64,000 nt of DNA from Natronococcus amylolyticus DSM 10524. Its GTDB lineage: Archaea; Halobacteriota; Halobacteria; Halobacteriales; Natrialbaceae. Shown here one piece after another: positions 55,604 through 64,000 of this stretch (its first letter is position 1; every line of letters begins with the position of its first letter). The position numbers were made by a program, and so were the translations under genes. Under the pieces are notes generated by a model. It was not told the origin of the DNA, made no database searches, and saw only the letters and a list, made by a program, of their open reading frames with translations. Where the stretch lies: NCBI RefSeq assembly GCF_000337675.1, contig NZ_AOIB01000028.1:247480-311479 (forward strand), written 5' to 3'.

Positions 55604-55940
55604 TCGTCCCGGTGGTCGTTCCCCGAGATACTATCCACCGAATCACTCGACAAATAAAGCAAACCAGTCATCGCTCGGATAACTTTGTCACGGTACTGTA
55701 TATGTATCGAAGTTTTTGCAGATATTTTGTAGTATATGTCCTATGATGATGAGAGAAGCGTTGGCAGACGGCTCTACAGCCCGGGAGATTACGCTCGAGC
55801 AATCGATAGCTCGACGTCCGCCCCCGGTGCTCCCGTCACAGTCGCGCCGAGCCTGCTGGCTACTCGTTTCACTGGTGCTTACAGCGAGTTCAATAGAACA
55901 ACGCTCTCGACATCATCCATGCGGTGTCCCTGAACACCGG
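55604..55940. other. Intergenic region upstream of the lactate permease
   Basis: About 340 bases. AT-rich around 55695-55740 with TATA-like stretches, suitable for the leftward permease promoter. A short rightward frame at 55736-55933 has no recognisable features and is not supported. Confidence 0.4.
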
Positions 55941-56363
55941 CTACACATTGAGAGAAAACGTTTCTGCAGAAAGATACCCACCAAGACAGCCAGGAACTGC
56001 AGCGATTGGACCATAGAACACGATGAGTGGAAGTGCTGTTACTACCCAGAGATAGATTCCGGAAAGCGCAGAGTCCCCAGCAGAAACGTTCGAAAGTGGA
56101 AAGGCGACGAGTAGAAAGAGCGCAAAGACGAATACGCCGCCGATTCCAGCACCTCCGCCATCAACCCATCCATCAGCAGAATTAGCCGTAACTGCACCCG
56201 CAACGAGGCCGCCGACAAACCCAGTAGCGACCAGTATGAGCCCGAGATTCTCGATAACGACAGCAATCCCGGTCATTACTGCCGCCTGAACAAACGCACC
56301 GGCAAGGATTGGTCGCCACCTAACTACCATATCTGGGCGTTTTGTAGGTGGTTTGTATACCAT
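55941..56363 (-). CDS. DUF5518-like membrane protein
   Basis: 140 residues with four hydrophobic segments and glycine-rich helices (ILAGAFVQAAVMTGIAVVIE, LILVATGFVGGLVAGAVTAN, FALFLLVAFPL, LPLIVFYGPIAAVPGCLGGY). The central GWVDGGGAGIGGVF loop fits the haloarchaeal DUF5518 family. Function unknown. Divergent from the broken isochorismatase gene, sharing a ~40-base AT-rich promoter gap. Confidence 0.7.
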   Translation of the reverse strand: MVYKPPTKRPDMVVRWRPILAGAFVQAAVMTGIAVVIENLGLILVATGFVGGLVAGAVTANSADGWVDGGGAGIGGVFVFALFLLVAFPLSNVSAGDSALSGIYLWVVTALPLIVFYGPIAAVPGCLGGYLSAETFSLNV

Positions 56364-56402
56364 ATAAATAAGTTATAGATCGCCTCACTTAGTGTTACGA
56401 AC

Positions 56403-56954
56403 ATAATCAGTGACAACACGGCTGTCGTAGTGATTGACCTCCAACGAGAGTACTTCGAGGAAGACCGTCCGTGGTATGTCCCCGATTGCGACCGAGTCCT
56501 CGAGAACTGCCAGCGGATCCTCGACGCCGCACGGGAGACCGACGCGACGGTTGTTCACGCACGCCACGTCCAGCCGACTGAGGACTCGCCCGTGTTCGCA
56601 TGGGGGTCCGAGTATACCGAGATCATCGACGATATCGACATTTGAGACAACGAGTATCTCGTCACGAAGACGACGCCCAACTGCTTCCGAGATACCCGCC
56701 TCGACGACATCCTTGCCCGGAACGGCATCGAAAACGTCGTCAGCACCGGTCTCCTCTCGGCTATTTGCGTCGACACCACCGCCCGAGATGCTGACGCTCG
56801 CGGCTACAACTCCAACTACGTGAAGGACGCGACGAGTATGTTCCCCGTAGATGGCACAGACCCAGCCGAAGTCACCGAAATCATCGCCACCGTTCAAGCC
56901 ACCATCTTCTCCAACGTGCTCTCGACTGACGACGCTATTGAGAAACTCAAGTAA
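56403..56954 (+). pseudogene. Isochorismatase-family cysteine hydrolase gene, inactivated
   Basis: A ~183-codon frame shows the family's VVVIDLQREYFEE (catalytic Asp), YLVTKTTPNCFRDTRLDDIL (catalytic Lys), VSTGLLSAICVDTTARDA (catalytic Cys) and a normal C-terminus. It is interrupted by TGA at 56643-56645, where one CGA-to-TGA change would explain the stop, and the expected start position carries ATA (56403-56405), suggesting loss of ATG. The segment before the stop could be made from GTG 56430 as a 71-residue fragment but would lack Lys and Cys. Confidence 0.8.
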
Positions 56955-57133
56955 CGACGCCAGTCGTCGGTAGCGGAGCGAGCGATCCGGTGGGGCTTTT
57001 TGTGCCGGCCATCATACTTCACTCGTCCTGTGGGTTCTGGAGGGAGGAGTTCGTCCGTGGTTATCGAGAGATCCTCTGGGGTGTGATACATTTCACATAT
57101 GCTACAGGAGGGGTAAAAGAAGGAAGACATCGA

Positions 57134-59833
57134 ATGAGGAGTATGGCCACTCTCGAACGATCTCCCGCTGTGCTCTCGTTATCGGATCCACAGGCAACGA
57201 ACCTCAAACTTTCCGGCGGGAAGGGTGCAAACCTCGCCAAACTCGTCTCGGCTGGGCTTCCCGTTCCGGACGGGTTCTGCGTGACAACCGCTGTCTACGA
57301 AGAACTCGTAGACGAGGAGATTACCACGATGATCGACGACCTCGAAGCTATTGATCCGATCGATACCGAGAGATTGCGGGAGCGAGCGACGGAGCTCCGG
57401 GATACTATCCGAGTGAAAGAATTCCCGGAGGACGTCCGGGCAGCTATCGAGGTCCAGCTGGAACCGGGTGTCTCGTACGTCGCCAGATCGAGTGCGACGG
57501 CCGAGGACCTCCCGACGGCCTCGTTCGCCGGGCAACACAGCACGGTGCTCGACGTGAGTTCCCTCGAGAACGTTACCGATGCGGTTCTCGAGTGTATGGC
57601 GAGTCTGTTTACCGATCGGGCGGTATCGTACCGAGCGAGAAACGAGATCGCACACGAGGAGGTGTCGGTGTGCGTCGTCGTTCAGGAGATGATCGACGCC
57701 GACGCATCCGGCGTGCTGTTCACGGCCGATCCGCTCACCGGCAAGCGGACTGTAGCTTCGATCGACGCCTCGACCGGACTGGGTGAAGCGGTCGTTTCGG
57801 GAACGGTGACAGCAGAAAACGTTCGAGTAGACCGAGAATCCGGCGAAATCCTCGAATACCGGGCCGGAGTCAGTGGCGACGATGGATCCGATCTGTTCGG
57901 CGCGAATGAACCGACAGTTGACATCGAGACCGGAGACGTACCGGACGCCGAGGACGACCGAGTTCTCACCAACGAGCAGGTGACAACGCTCGTCGCGTAC
58001 GGTGAGGGGATCGAACGCTCGTTCGGTTTTCCACAAGATATCGAGTGGTCGATCGCCGACGGTCAGTTCTGGATGCTGCAAACGCGTCCGATAACTACGC
58101 TCTCTCCACTCCCCGAACCGCGGCCCGATGACGGCGCGCTGCACGTCTACTACAGCTGGAATCACCGGCAGGGGATGACCGAGGCGATGCCGCCGCTCGT
58201 GGCCGATTACTGGTCACGGACCATGGACGTACTGTTCGACCGATTTGGGTCCGATCCCGAGACTGGACTGTCGAGTGCGACCGCGGGTGGGATGGTGTAC
58301 ATCGACATCACACCACTCCTGCAGTCGGACAGGCTCGCATCGTACCTCCTTGAGGGGCTCGAGGACTTCGACAGGCAGGCGATTGCGCCCCTCGAGGAAA
58401 TTCGTAAGCGTCGTGGTGACGAACTCGCCCAGACGTCCGTGCTTCGAGGTACATCGCTCACACAGACGCTTTCGAGCGTCGGGAAGCTAGCACCCGTCGT
58501 CGGACAGACGCTTGGATCTATCCTCCAAGGAATGGTGGACCGCTCGTACGAGGAGGTGCCCCACAGAGCACGACAGTGGGCAGACGCCACAGCAGAGGAG
58601 ATGATTCGGGAGATCCGATCAGGTGATTCAGCGGCAGATCGCCTGCAGATTGCTCTCGAGAAAAATGACGAGTTTAGCTGGGAAGCCATGGAGTGGGCGC
58701 TGAAGCTGTGGAACGTCTACTTCTACAGGGCAACCCTGCGGCGGCTCTGTCCCAATACTGACGACGAACTCGAGGCCCTCGAGCGAGGACTGCGCGAGAA
58801 CGTTACTACCACGATGATGATCGAACTGGGGGATGTCACTGATATCGCCCGCGACAACCCAGACGTCGAGCAAGCGTTCGAAGGGAGCCACGACCTCGAG
58901 GAAATACGCGAGGTGGCCGGCGGCGAGGAGTTCACCGCTGCGTTCGAGAACTTCCTTGATGGGTACGGGTTCAGAGCCCCCGCTGAAATCGAGTTCTCTC
59001 GCCGGCGATATCACGAGGATCCGTCACCGCTGTTGGGCACTGTTCGGGCGAAACTCGAAACTGGTGAACCGGGAGACCATAGAACTCACGTCGAACGCTT
59101 GGAGACCGAAGCCGAGCGAGCGATCACTCGCCTCGAACGACAGGCGAGTGGAGAACGGTTCGGCTCGATTCGACGACGTCTCGTCCGTCCGTTCGCACTG
59201 CGGTACCGGAGCTATCTCTCGATGCGGGAGGTCACCAAGTATGCTCTTTCGCAACTGCTGGATGAAACTCGGCGACAGGTACTTGCAGCTGGTGAGAAAC
59301 TGGAACGAGAAGGCCGTCTCGAAGACGTGAACGACGTTTGGCTCTACGACTTCGACGAATTGCTATCCGAACTCACGAATCCCGACACGCCGATCGACGT
59401 CGATCTCGATGCACGACGGGCCGAACAGTTCCACCACCAGCAACTTCGTGCACCGCGTGTCATCACCAGTGAGGGGGAGATCCCCCGAGGTGGTATTGTT
59501 TCGGACGTCGATACCGATGGATTCGTGGGCATTCCGACAGCCAGTGGCGTCGCACAAGGACAGGCCCGGGTCATCGAAGAACCGAGCGACGCGACCCTCG
59601 AAACTGAGGAGATACTCGTTGCCCCACACACCGACCCCGGCTGGACGCCGCTGTTTCTCAACGCGGCTGGGCTGGTGACTAATAACGGCGGGAAGATGAC
59701 CCACGGGTCGATCGTCGCCCGAGAGTACGGAATCCCATCGGTGGTCGTCGCTGGGGCAACGGAGCAGATAGAAACGGGGCAGCGAATTCGAGTCGATGGT
59801 AACCGGGGAATCGTCGAATTGCTTGATGACTAA
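57134..59833 (+). CDS. PEP synthase-like phosphotransferase (rifampicin phosphotransferase-like architecture)
   Basis: 899 residues from ATG 57134; an alternative Met is three codons on. The N-terminal ATP-grasp domain (~20-330) has LSGGKGANLAKLVSAGLPVP, YVARSSATAEDLPTASFAGQ and MIDADASGVLFTADPLTG. A helical middle region (~350-790) follows. The C-terminal phosphohistidine domain is TNNGGKMTHGSIVAREYGIP (His ~854). The C-terminal PEP/pyruvate TIM barrel of PpsA is absent, so this is the ATP-grasp, middle, His layout of rifampicin phosphotransferase and other PEP-utilising phosphotransferases. The substrate is not predictable. Confidence 0.85.
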   Translation: MRSMATLERSPAVLSLSDPQATNLKLSGGKGANLAKLVSAGLPVPDGFCVTTAVYEELVDEEITTMIDDLEAIDPIDTERLRERATELRDTIRVKEFPEDVRAAIEVQLEPGVSYVARSSATAEDLPTASFAGQHSTVLDVSSLENVTDAVLECMASLFTDRAVSYRARNEIAHEEVSVCVVVQEMIDADASGVLFTADPLTGKRTVASIDASTGLGEAVVSGTVTAENVRVDRESGEILEYRAGVSGDDGSDLFGANEPTVDIETGDVPDAEDDRVLTNEQVTTLVAYGEGIERSFGFPQDIEWSIADGQFWMLQTRPITTLSPLPEPRPDDGALHVYYSWNHRQGMTEAMPPLVADYWSRTMDVLFDRFGSDPETGLSSATAGGMVYIDITPLLQSDRLASYLLEGLEDFDRQAIAPLEEIRKRRGDELAQTSVLRGTSLTQTLSSVGKLAPVVGQTLGSILQGMVDRSYEEVPHRARQWADATAEEMIREIRSGDSAADRLQIALEKNDEFSWEAMEWALKLWNVYFYRATLRRLCPNTDDELEALERGLRENVTTTMMIELGDVTDIARDNPDVEQAFEGSHDLEEIREVAGGEEFTAAFENFLDGYGFRAPAEIEFSRRRYHEDPSPLLGTVRAKLETGEPGDHRTHVERLETEAERAITRLERQASGERFGSIRRRLVRPFALRYRSYLSMREVTKYALSQLLDETRRQVLAAGEKLEREGRLEDVNDVWLYDFDELLSELTNPDTPIDVDLDARRAEQFHHQQLRAPRVITSEGEIPRGGIVSDVDTDGFVGIPTASGVAQGQARVIEEPSDATLETEEILVAPHTDPGWTPLFLNAAGLVTNNGGKMTHGSIVAREYGIPSVVVAGATEQIETGQRIRVDGNRGIVELLDD

Positions 59834-60327
59834 ATGTGACCAGCGAAGGCGTCTATCGTGGCTCAAACTATTATGCGGTCTCACCGCATCTGTTGCGGTA
59901 TGCGTAAACTCTCGCTCACGCTATTGATTCTCGCGCTGATAGGATGGTTGATCGCCGGTGTCGCACACGTACGGAGTATCCAATCCAATAACGAAGACGA
60001 GAGATTGAGGTTGACGATGAGACGAAACCAATGTCTTCTGCTGTCGAGTATTTCCATGAACTCGTTCGTCGTGATCGCTCTGTATCGATACGCGAGAGAA
60101 TTTGTGCATCGAAGGGGCTGATACTAGACAGAAGCGATCGGATCTTCACTGTTCGATTCTCAGATTGTCCCCGATTGGTGGTTGAGAACTGGTGTGAAGA
60201 TACCCACCGAGATAGATAGGCACACATCTGCATAGCCATCGTGTTAGATTCTCGAAATCAGGAAACGAATGAATTCAGAAGAGGACGATAGAAGCCGACC
60301 GAACCCAGGAAAGCGAAGATCGATAGC
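59834..60327. other. Largely non-coding gap with one weak small frame
   Basis: About 490 bases. A frame from ATG 59900 to 60121 (73 residues) begins RKLSLTLLILALIGWLIAGV, which looks like one membrane helix, but the rest is basic and unlike a haloarchaeal protein. It could be a relic of a small membrane protein. I see no other feature. Confidence 0.3.
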
Positions 60328-61134
60328 GTGAACCGTCTTAGCTGTATATATTCGAGAAAGGTCCTGGTCACAGACTGGATTCGAACGCATCGTCTCGTTT
60401 CGTTTTTCCTTCTGACATACGCCATCTCCTGGAGTCTCAACGGAGTCGTGATCGCCCTGCAGATGGAACCGTCGTGGACGCGCTGGATCCTCAGCGGGTT
60501 TCTCAGTGCGCTTGGACCCGCGATTGCTGCCGTAATTGTGGTTCACGTCAGTGACGACGATCTTCGAGCGTGGGCGCGTGGCATCGTTCACTGGCGTGTT
60601 CATCCGAAGTGGTACGTGGCCGCGATCGGAATTCCTGCTGCCATCGCGCTGAGCGCCGCAGCCATGGCTACGCTACTCGGCGGCCCGATCGATTTCGGCG
60701 CGTTCTCGCCGAACCTGCTCACGCTTGTGTTCGGCGTTCTGTGGGGTGGCTGGCACCTTCCGCTGTTTTTCGATCCGGCCGCCCCACACGCACAGTGGCC
60801 GCTCGCGTCGCAGCTTTCGTACTTCGTCGGCATCGTCGGATTCTCGGTGCTCTTGGCCTGGGTCTACAACGGCTCGCGTGGAAGCATCCTGCTCGTCATG
60901 ATCATGCACGGGAGCGAAAATGCCCTCGGTGCACTCGTCCCGCTCGACGTCGATCTCGTCATCGTAGACGGCGTCCCGGATTGGGGACTGCTCGTCTCAC
61001 TCAACATCTCTCACGTCGTGGTGACATGGGTATTCGCGCTAACCGTCATTATGGTCGTCGGAACCGGGCTACGTGCCACGAGACTGTCAGCGGTCGGTAC
61101 GACCGGCACAACACAGCAGCATGAGCGAGCCTGA
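60328..61134 (+). CDS. CPBP-family membrane protein lacking the catalytic EExxxR segment
   Basis: 268 residues from GTG 60328, about seven membrane segments. Family stretches: the N-terminal FFLLTYAISWSLNGVVIALQ, the motif-2 segment FGVLWGGWHLPLFFDPAAPH (catalytic His) and motif 3 VMIMHGSENALGAL (catalytic His/Asn region). In intact CPBP (Abi) proteases an EExxxR motif precedes FGxxWxxWHLP by ~30 residues. Here FGAFSPNLLTLVFGVLWGG joins directly, as though ~40 residues with the EE motif were deleted in frame. Proteolytic activity is therefore doubtful. Confidence 0.85.
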   Translation: MNRLSCIYSRKVLVTDWIRTHRLVSFFLLTYAISWSLNGVVIALQMEPSWTRWILSGFLSALGPAIAAVIVVHVSDDDLRAWARGIVHWRVHPKWYVAAIGIPAAIALSAAAMATLLGGPIDFGAFSPNLLTLVFGVLWGGWHLPLFFDPAAPHAQWPLASQLSYFVGIVGFSVLLAWVYNGSRGSILLVMIMHGSENALGALVPLDVDLVIVDGVPDWGLLVSLNISHVVVTWVFALTVIMVVGTGLRATRLSAVGTTGTTQQHERA

Positions 61135-61376
61135 CATCCTTTCACGGCTATACCCAGGAACTCCCCCACCGGGAATTGAATCACTGGTAAGCAGGAGATT
61201 TGCAGATTCCCATTCGCGTTCGATTTCATCCTCGAATATTGCGGCTGGATGTATTCCGAACAGGAGTATGGTATTTTCAATTGTTAACGTCTACTAAAAG
61301 TCAAATCCAGTAAAGGCAATCTGGAGACAGCGATAAATACCCAATTACTCGGTTGGTATTCTTCGGTTCTTGTATC

Positions 61377-61470
61377 CAGATCGCACGTATAGTGAACGTC
61401 TGGTCCATCGCTTTCGGCGTGAAACAAACAAAATCGGCGTGCTGAATCCATTCTCTATCTTCAGCAGGCT
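61377..61470 (-). repeat. Diverged direct repeat, left copy (gene remnant)
   Basis: Bases 61377-61470 resemble 63190-63283 at about three positions in four, in the same orientation. On the minus strand this copy encodes IQHADFVCFTPKAMDQTFTI, matching MQHEDFVCFTSKPVNHPLT of the right copy. Both therefore look like remnants of one protein-coding family that I cannot name. The exported Lys-rich protein gene lies between them. The rest of 61135-61867 shows no supported gene. Confidence 0.55.
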
Positions 61471-61867
61471 TCTCTTGATAGCTACCGTAGGAATCGATTG
61501 CTGTTCCGTTACCCGCTTGATCTGGATGTAACACGCTGTTTGTGGCACCTGATGTATGGGGTGTGCCAAGCGTGCGAGATACACAGCGCGGATGTTGCAC
61601 GGGATTCGCCTCGATCTGCGTCGATAGTGATCGACCTGTACAAAGTAGGGATGCAGCAGGCTAACCTCGATTTTTCCAAGAGAGAAGAACCGAATCAACC
61701 GATCAATCGAACTGCGAACCGGGCTGAGATACGGTAGTTCGTCTAGGAAAATGATTCGTAGGCGGAGATTATAGGCCGTTAGAACCTTCCTTCTCAGCTT
61801 CAATTATTTGTACAAACATTTCAAGCCCTGTCTAACAATAGTGCGAGAGACTGATCGTGAACTTTGT

Positions 61868-63088
61868 ATGAGAACTGATGAAGATAACGGCGGCAAGAAA
61901 TTCAAACGGAGAACATACTTGCAAGGGATTACTACGGCTGGTGTGGCCAGTACAGTCGGGTTGGGTGGACTCTCGACGATGTCTGCGGCTGCGCAGCAGG
62001 AAGCACCTCAACAGAATCAGCAGAGCGTTGTCGCGGAGTTCTGTGGAACGTTTTCACCTGGACCACAGGTCCAACAGTGCATCGCGTGTGTCGAGGCGCA
62101 AGAGGAATGTGACGAAGTCGGTCCGCTGTTTCCGCTGTTCACGGGCCTCACCGGGCAGTGTTTCACCCCCCAAGAGATCCCTGAAGGGGCTGACTACATT
62201 ACGCTCAAAGCGGGGTTGAACTGCTACATCGCCCCCGTCGAGGAGGGCGTCACTACGTTCTGTCTACCGCCGGGTTCGCCCGATATCAGCAACGCAACGT
62301 TCTACGAGTGCGATCCTGATGACCCACAACCCGCGCTCATGGATTTCAGAGTGACCTGTGACGAGATCACTGTCACCACGATGAACATCCCTGACGGGGC
62401 GGAACTGACCGCGGAGGTTACTTTCCTCGACGCTGACGGCGAGGAGTCGACGCAGACGTTCACGGCGACCGTTCAGGACAACACTGCAACGTTCACCCTG
62501 CCGGGAGACCTCAACCCGACGAACCTCGTCGTCATCTCCGGCGACCTCGTGCTTGACGACCAGGAGGTCGTCGCAGAGGACGCTCCGTGCACACCGGAGC
62601 CGCCAGACCCCCCGGAGCCGGAGGATCCGCGCATCGAGGACCTCGAGGTGACCTGTGACGCGATCACGATCACGACGACGGACATCCCCGAAGGTGACGT
62701 CCTTTTCGCGACGGTCACATTCGTCGGCGATATCGTCGAGACGTACGACGTGCCCGTCGGAGCGGACGGCGTCGCAGTGATTCCGTTACCCGGAGATCTC
62801 GACCCCTCGTTCCTCCAGATCGTCTACGAGGGCGAGACGCTGTTCGAGGGTAACATACAGGCGATCGATGCGCCGTGTGCGGAGGTGCCACCGAAACCCC
62901 CGAAGCCCCCGAAAAAAAAGAAGGGCAAGAAAAAAAAGCACGCCTACAAGCGCAAGAAGCGCAAGTACAAGAAGGCCAAAAAGAAGCACAAGAAGGGATG
63001 TGTGAGTGAAAAAGAGCTGCAGAAGAAAAAGCGCGCCTACAAGCGCAAGAAGCGCGAGTACCAGAAGTATAAGAAACGGTGTAAGTAG
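61868..63088 (+). CDS. Exported two-repeat protein with a highly basic Lys/Arg-rich C-terminal tail
   Basis: 406 residues from ATG 61868. A twin-arginine signal (KRRTYLQGITTAGVASTVGL) precedes a Gln-rich linker and a Cys-containing domain (FCGTFSPGPQVQQCIACVEA, ~54-155). Two tandem ~95-residue beta-rich repeats follow (~172-262 and ~275-355), each starting VTCDxITxTTxxIP and ending APC before a Pro-rich linker. The final ~58 residues are almost all Lys, Arg, Tyr and His, including the repeated AYKRKKRxY unit and two Cys. This is exceptional in an acidic haloarchaeal proteome. No known family recognised. Confidence 0.88.
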   Translation: MRTDEDNGGKKFKRRTYLQGITTAGVASTVGLGGLSTMSAAAQQEAPQQNQQSVVAEFCGTFSPGPQVQQCIACVEAQEECDEVGPLFPLFTGLTGQCFTPQEIPEGADYITLKAGLNCYIAPVEEGVTTFCLPPGSPDISNATFYECDPDDPQPALMDFRVTCDEITVTTMNIPDGAELTAEVTFLDADGEESTQTFTATVQDNTATFTLPGDLNPTNLVVISGDLVLDDQEVVAEDAPCTPEPPDPPEPEDPRIEDLEVTCDAITITTTDIPEGDVLFATVTFVGDIVETYDVPVGADGVAVIPLPGDLDPSFLQIVYEGETLFEGNIQAIDAPCAEVPPKPPKPPKKKKGKKKKHAYKRKKRKYKKAKKKHKKGCVSEKELQKKKRAYKRKKREYQKYKKRCK

Positions 63089-63189
63089 CCGTTCCGAATC
63101 GGTCGAGTGTTCTGCACGGAGCACGCTTACACGGGTCGTTCAATACACCACGTCGGAACGACCGCCACCCGTTTCATTCCAGGTGCGAC

Positions 63190-63283
63190 ATTCGCACATG
63201 TAGTGAGCGGGTGGTTCACTGGTTTCGACGTGAAACAAACGAAGTCCTCGTGCTGCATCTATCCTCTATATTCATCAGTAATT
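63190..63283 (-). repeat. Diverged direct repeat, right copy (gene remnant)
   Basis: Partner of the left copy at 61377-61470, same orientation, about 1.8 kb apart. Translated leftward it gives EFIIILEGITDEYRG, a stop, then MQHEDFVCFTSKPVN. The upstream piece (HIRAAYSADNPEF) may extend the same remnant to ~63350. The two copies bracket the Lys-rich protein gene. Confidence 0.55.
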
Positions 63284-63380
63284 CCCTCCAGTATAATTAT
63301 GAACTCTGGGTTATCTGCTGAATAGGCAGCGCGAATGTGTCACGAGTAGAAAACCAACCAGGTGACTGTTCGGAACTTCG

Positions 63381-63623
63381 TTATTGTTCTTTGAGACAGA
63401 TTTCGTCCGGTTTCACGCGTACTTCGAACCCTTGGTACTCGAAGCGGACAATTATATTGTCCTTGGTCTCAACGAGAGTGTCAAGCGCATCTGTATCTAT
63501 TGTATAGTATAACGGTGGGAGCTCCTCGAGAGGAATGTCCCGAATCGTTGCCACGGCTTTTACTACTTCCACCGTAGCGGATTTGTCTTTTTCAGTTCTA
63601 CGAATCGGGAATTTCGGATCCAT
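63381..63623 (-). CDS. HalOD1 output domain-containing small protein
   Basis: 80 residues consisting of one HalOD1-like domain: VEVVKAVATIRDIPLEELPP, LYYTIDTDALDTLVET, then the two-strand end IIVRFEYQGFEVRVKPDEIC. HalOD1 is a haloarchaeal signalling output domain, often fused to receiver or PAS domains but also free-standing as here. Target unknown. A TATA-like stretch lies just upstream near 63645. Confidence 0.8.
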   Translation of the reverse strand: MDPKFPIRRTEKDKSATVEVVKAVATIRDIPLEELPPLYYTIDTDALDTLVETKDNIIVRFEYQGFEVRVKPDEICLKEQ

Positions 63624-64000
63624 AATTAGAGTATGCTCTCCGTAGTAGTAGTGCAGCCGCTGACAACCAATCCATGGGAACCATCCGCATAGTCGGCTAT
63701 TTTAGCTCTCAGTGATGCCTGTATTAGGGAATTTGGTTAAATATATTCACCTGATATTTAAAAATATTCGATGAGCTAATAAACCAGTTGTACTTGGCTT
63801 GATACTGAGTGTCTCCACTGGGATTCACACCCGGTATCCTACCGCCGCGCGCCGGCTGCGCGCCGGTTGCGGTCGGATGCAGTTGGATGCAGCCGGTACG
63901 GATGCAAGGGTGTTATAGAACTATTCACACGGGGTTGTTTCCATCTTGCTCTCAGTGAACCATTCGTTACGTAGATGTGTAGACGTAACGCCGTCTATTC
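63624..64000. other. End-of-window intergenic region with short repeats and a hairpin
   Basis: AT-rich from 63700 to 63790, then an abrupt GC-rich patch. It contains a direct repeat GCGCGCCGG (63847-63855, 63858-63866), three copies of GGATGCA (63875-63881, 63885-63891, 63900-63906) and a perfect hairpin CGTTACGT/ACGTAACG (63965-63990). No gene is supported. The hairpin may be an operator or the end of a mobile element continuing outside the window. Confidence 0.45.

Noticed and set aside
63780..63900. Possible tRNA or tRNA-fragment attachment site
   Set aside because: A GGGATTCACACCC-like stretch hints at a T-loop, but no acceptor, D or anticodon stems could be paired.
1..64000. CRISPR arrays
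   Set aside because: No regularly spaced repeats of 25-40 bases with unique spacers were seen; the short repeats at 63.8 kb are too small and too few.

Overview
The window looks like chromosomal DNA of a haloarchaeon (class Halobacteria). Most coding regions are GC-rich and encode very acidic proteins. The window holds twin-arginine/lipobox secreted proteins, repeated universal stress proteins (Usp), a bacterio-opsin-activator-type HTH regulator, a HalOD1 domain protein and archaeal-type TreT and uS14. Genes are tightly packed with ATGA-type overlaps, and promoters are TATA-like rather than -35/-10.

Layout. (1) 1-13.5 kb: a cobalamin (corrin ring) operon read rightward: cobN (5' end outside the window), cbiC, cbiE, cbiT, cbiL, cbiF, cbiG, two cbiH paralogues, a ferredoxin, a protein with degenerate LAGLIDADG-like motifs, cbiX fused to a 2Fe-2S domain, and a DUF3209 protein. 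(2) 14.2-17.2 kb: proC-proB-proA for proline synthesis, followed by a broken beta-propeller gene. (3) 18.7-27 kb: a leftward OpuC/OsmF-type quaternary-amine ABC transporter operon beside a nitrilase-family amidase and, divergently, an amidohydrolase, a lone Rieske ferredoxin, an MmgE/PrpD protein and an HTH-10 regulator. This block is less GC-rich than its surroundings and looks like an acquired catabolic module. (4) 27.4-30.6 kb: a small P-loop protein overlapping a uS14 paralogue that has lost two zinc cysteines, a decayed IS6-type transposase and an amidase. (5) 30.8-43.5 kb: a stress/dormancy-like block: six Usp genes or remnants, TreT trehalose synthase, DUF2267, SagB-type nitroreductase, a four-CBS protein with a hibernation-factor-like C-terminus, a phosphoribosyltransferase, a PPOX flavoprotein and a CNNM-type transporter, with remnants of AMP phosphorylase and a sugar nucleotidyltransferase. 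(6) 43.5-52.4 kb: nitrous-oxide-reductase maturation genes (two nosD, two nosL, nosF, nosY) with SCO1 and a TauE/SafE-like protein; no nosZ is in the window. (7) 53-64 kb: a mixed region with much decay: a nitrilase pseudogene, lactate permease, DUF5518 protein, isochorismatase pseudogene, a PEP-synthase-like enzyme, a CPBP protein lacking its catalytic motif, and an exported two-repeat protein with an extraordinary Lys/Arg-rich tail bracketed by a diverged direct repeat.

How it fits together: the cobalamin and proline operons are ordinary housekeeping. The middle of the window is accessory and osmotic/redox-stress oriented: uptake of compatible solutes, trehalose synthesis, Usp/CBS/nitroreductase functions and copper delivery for denitrification. 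All family calls are from reading motifs and gene context; no database search was run.
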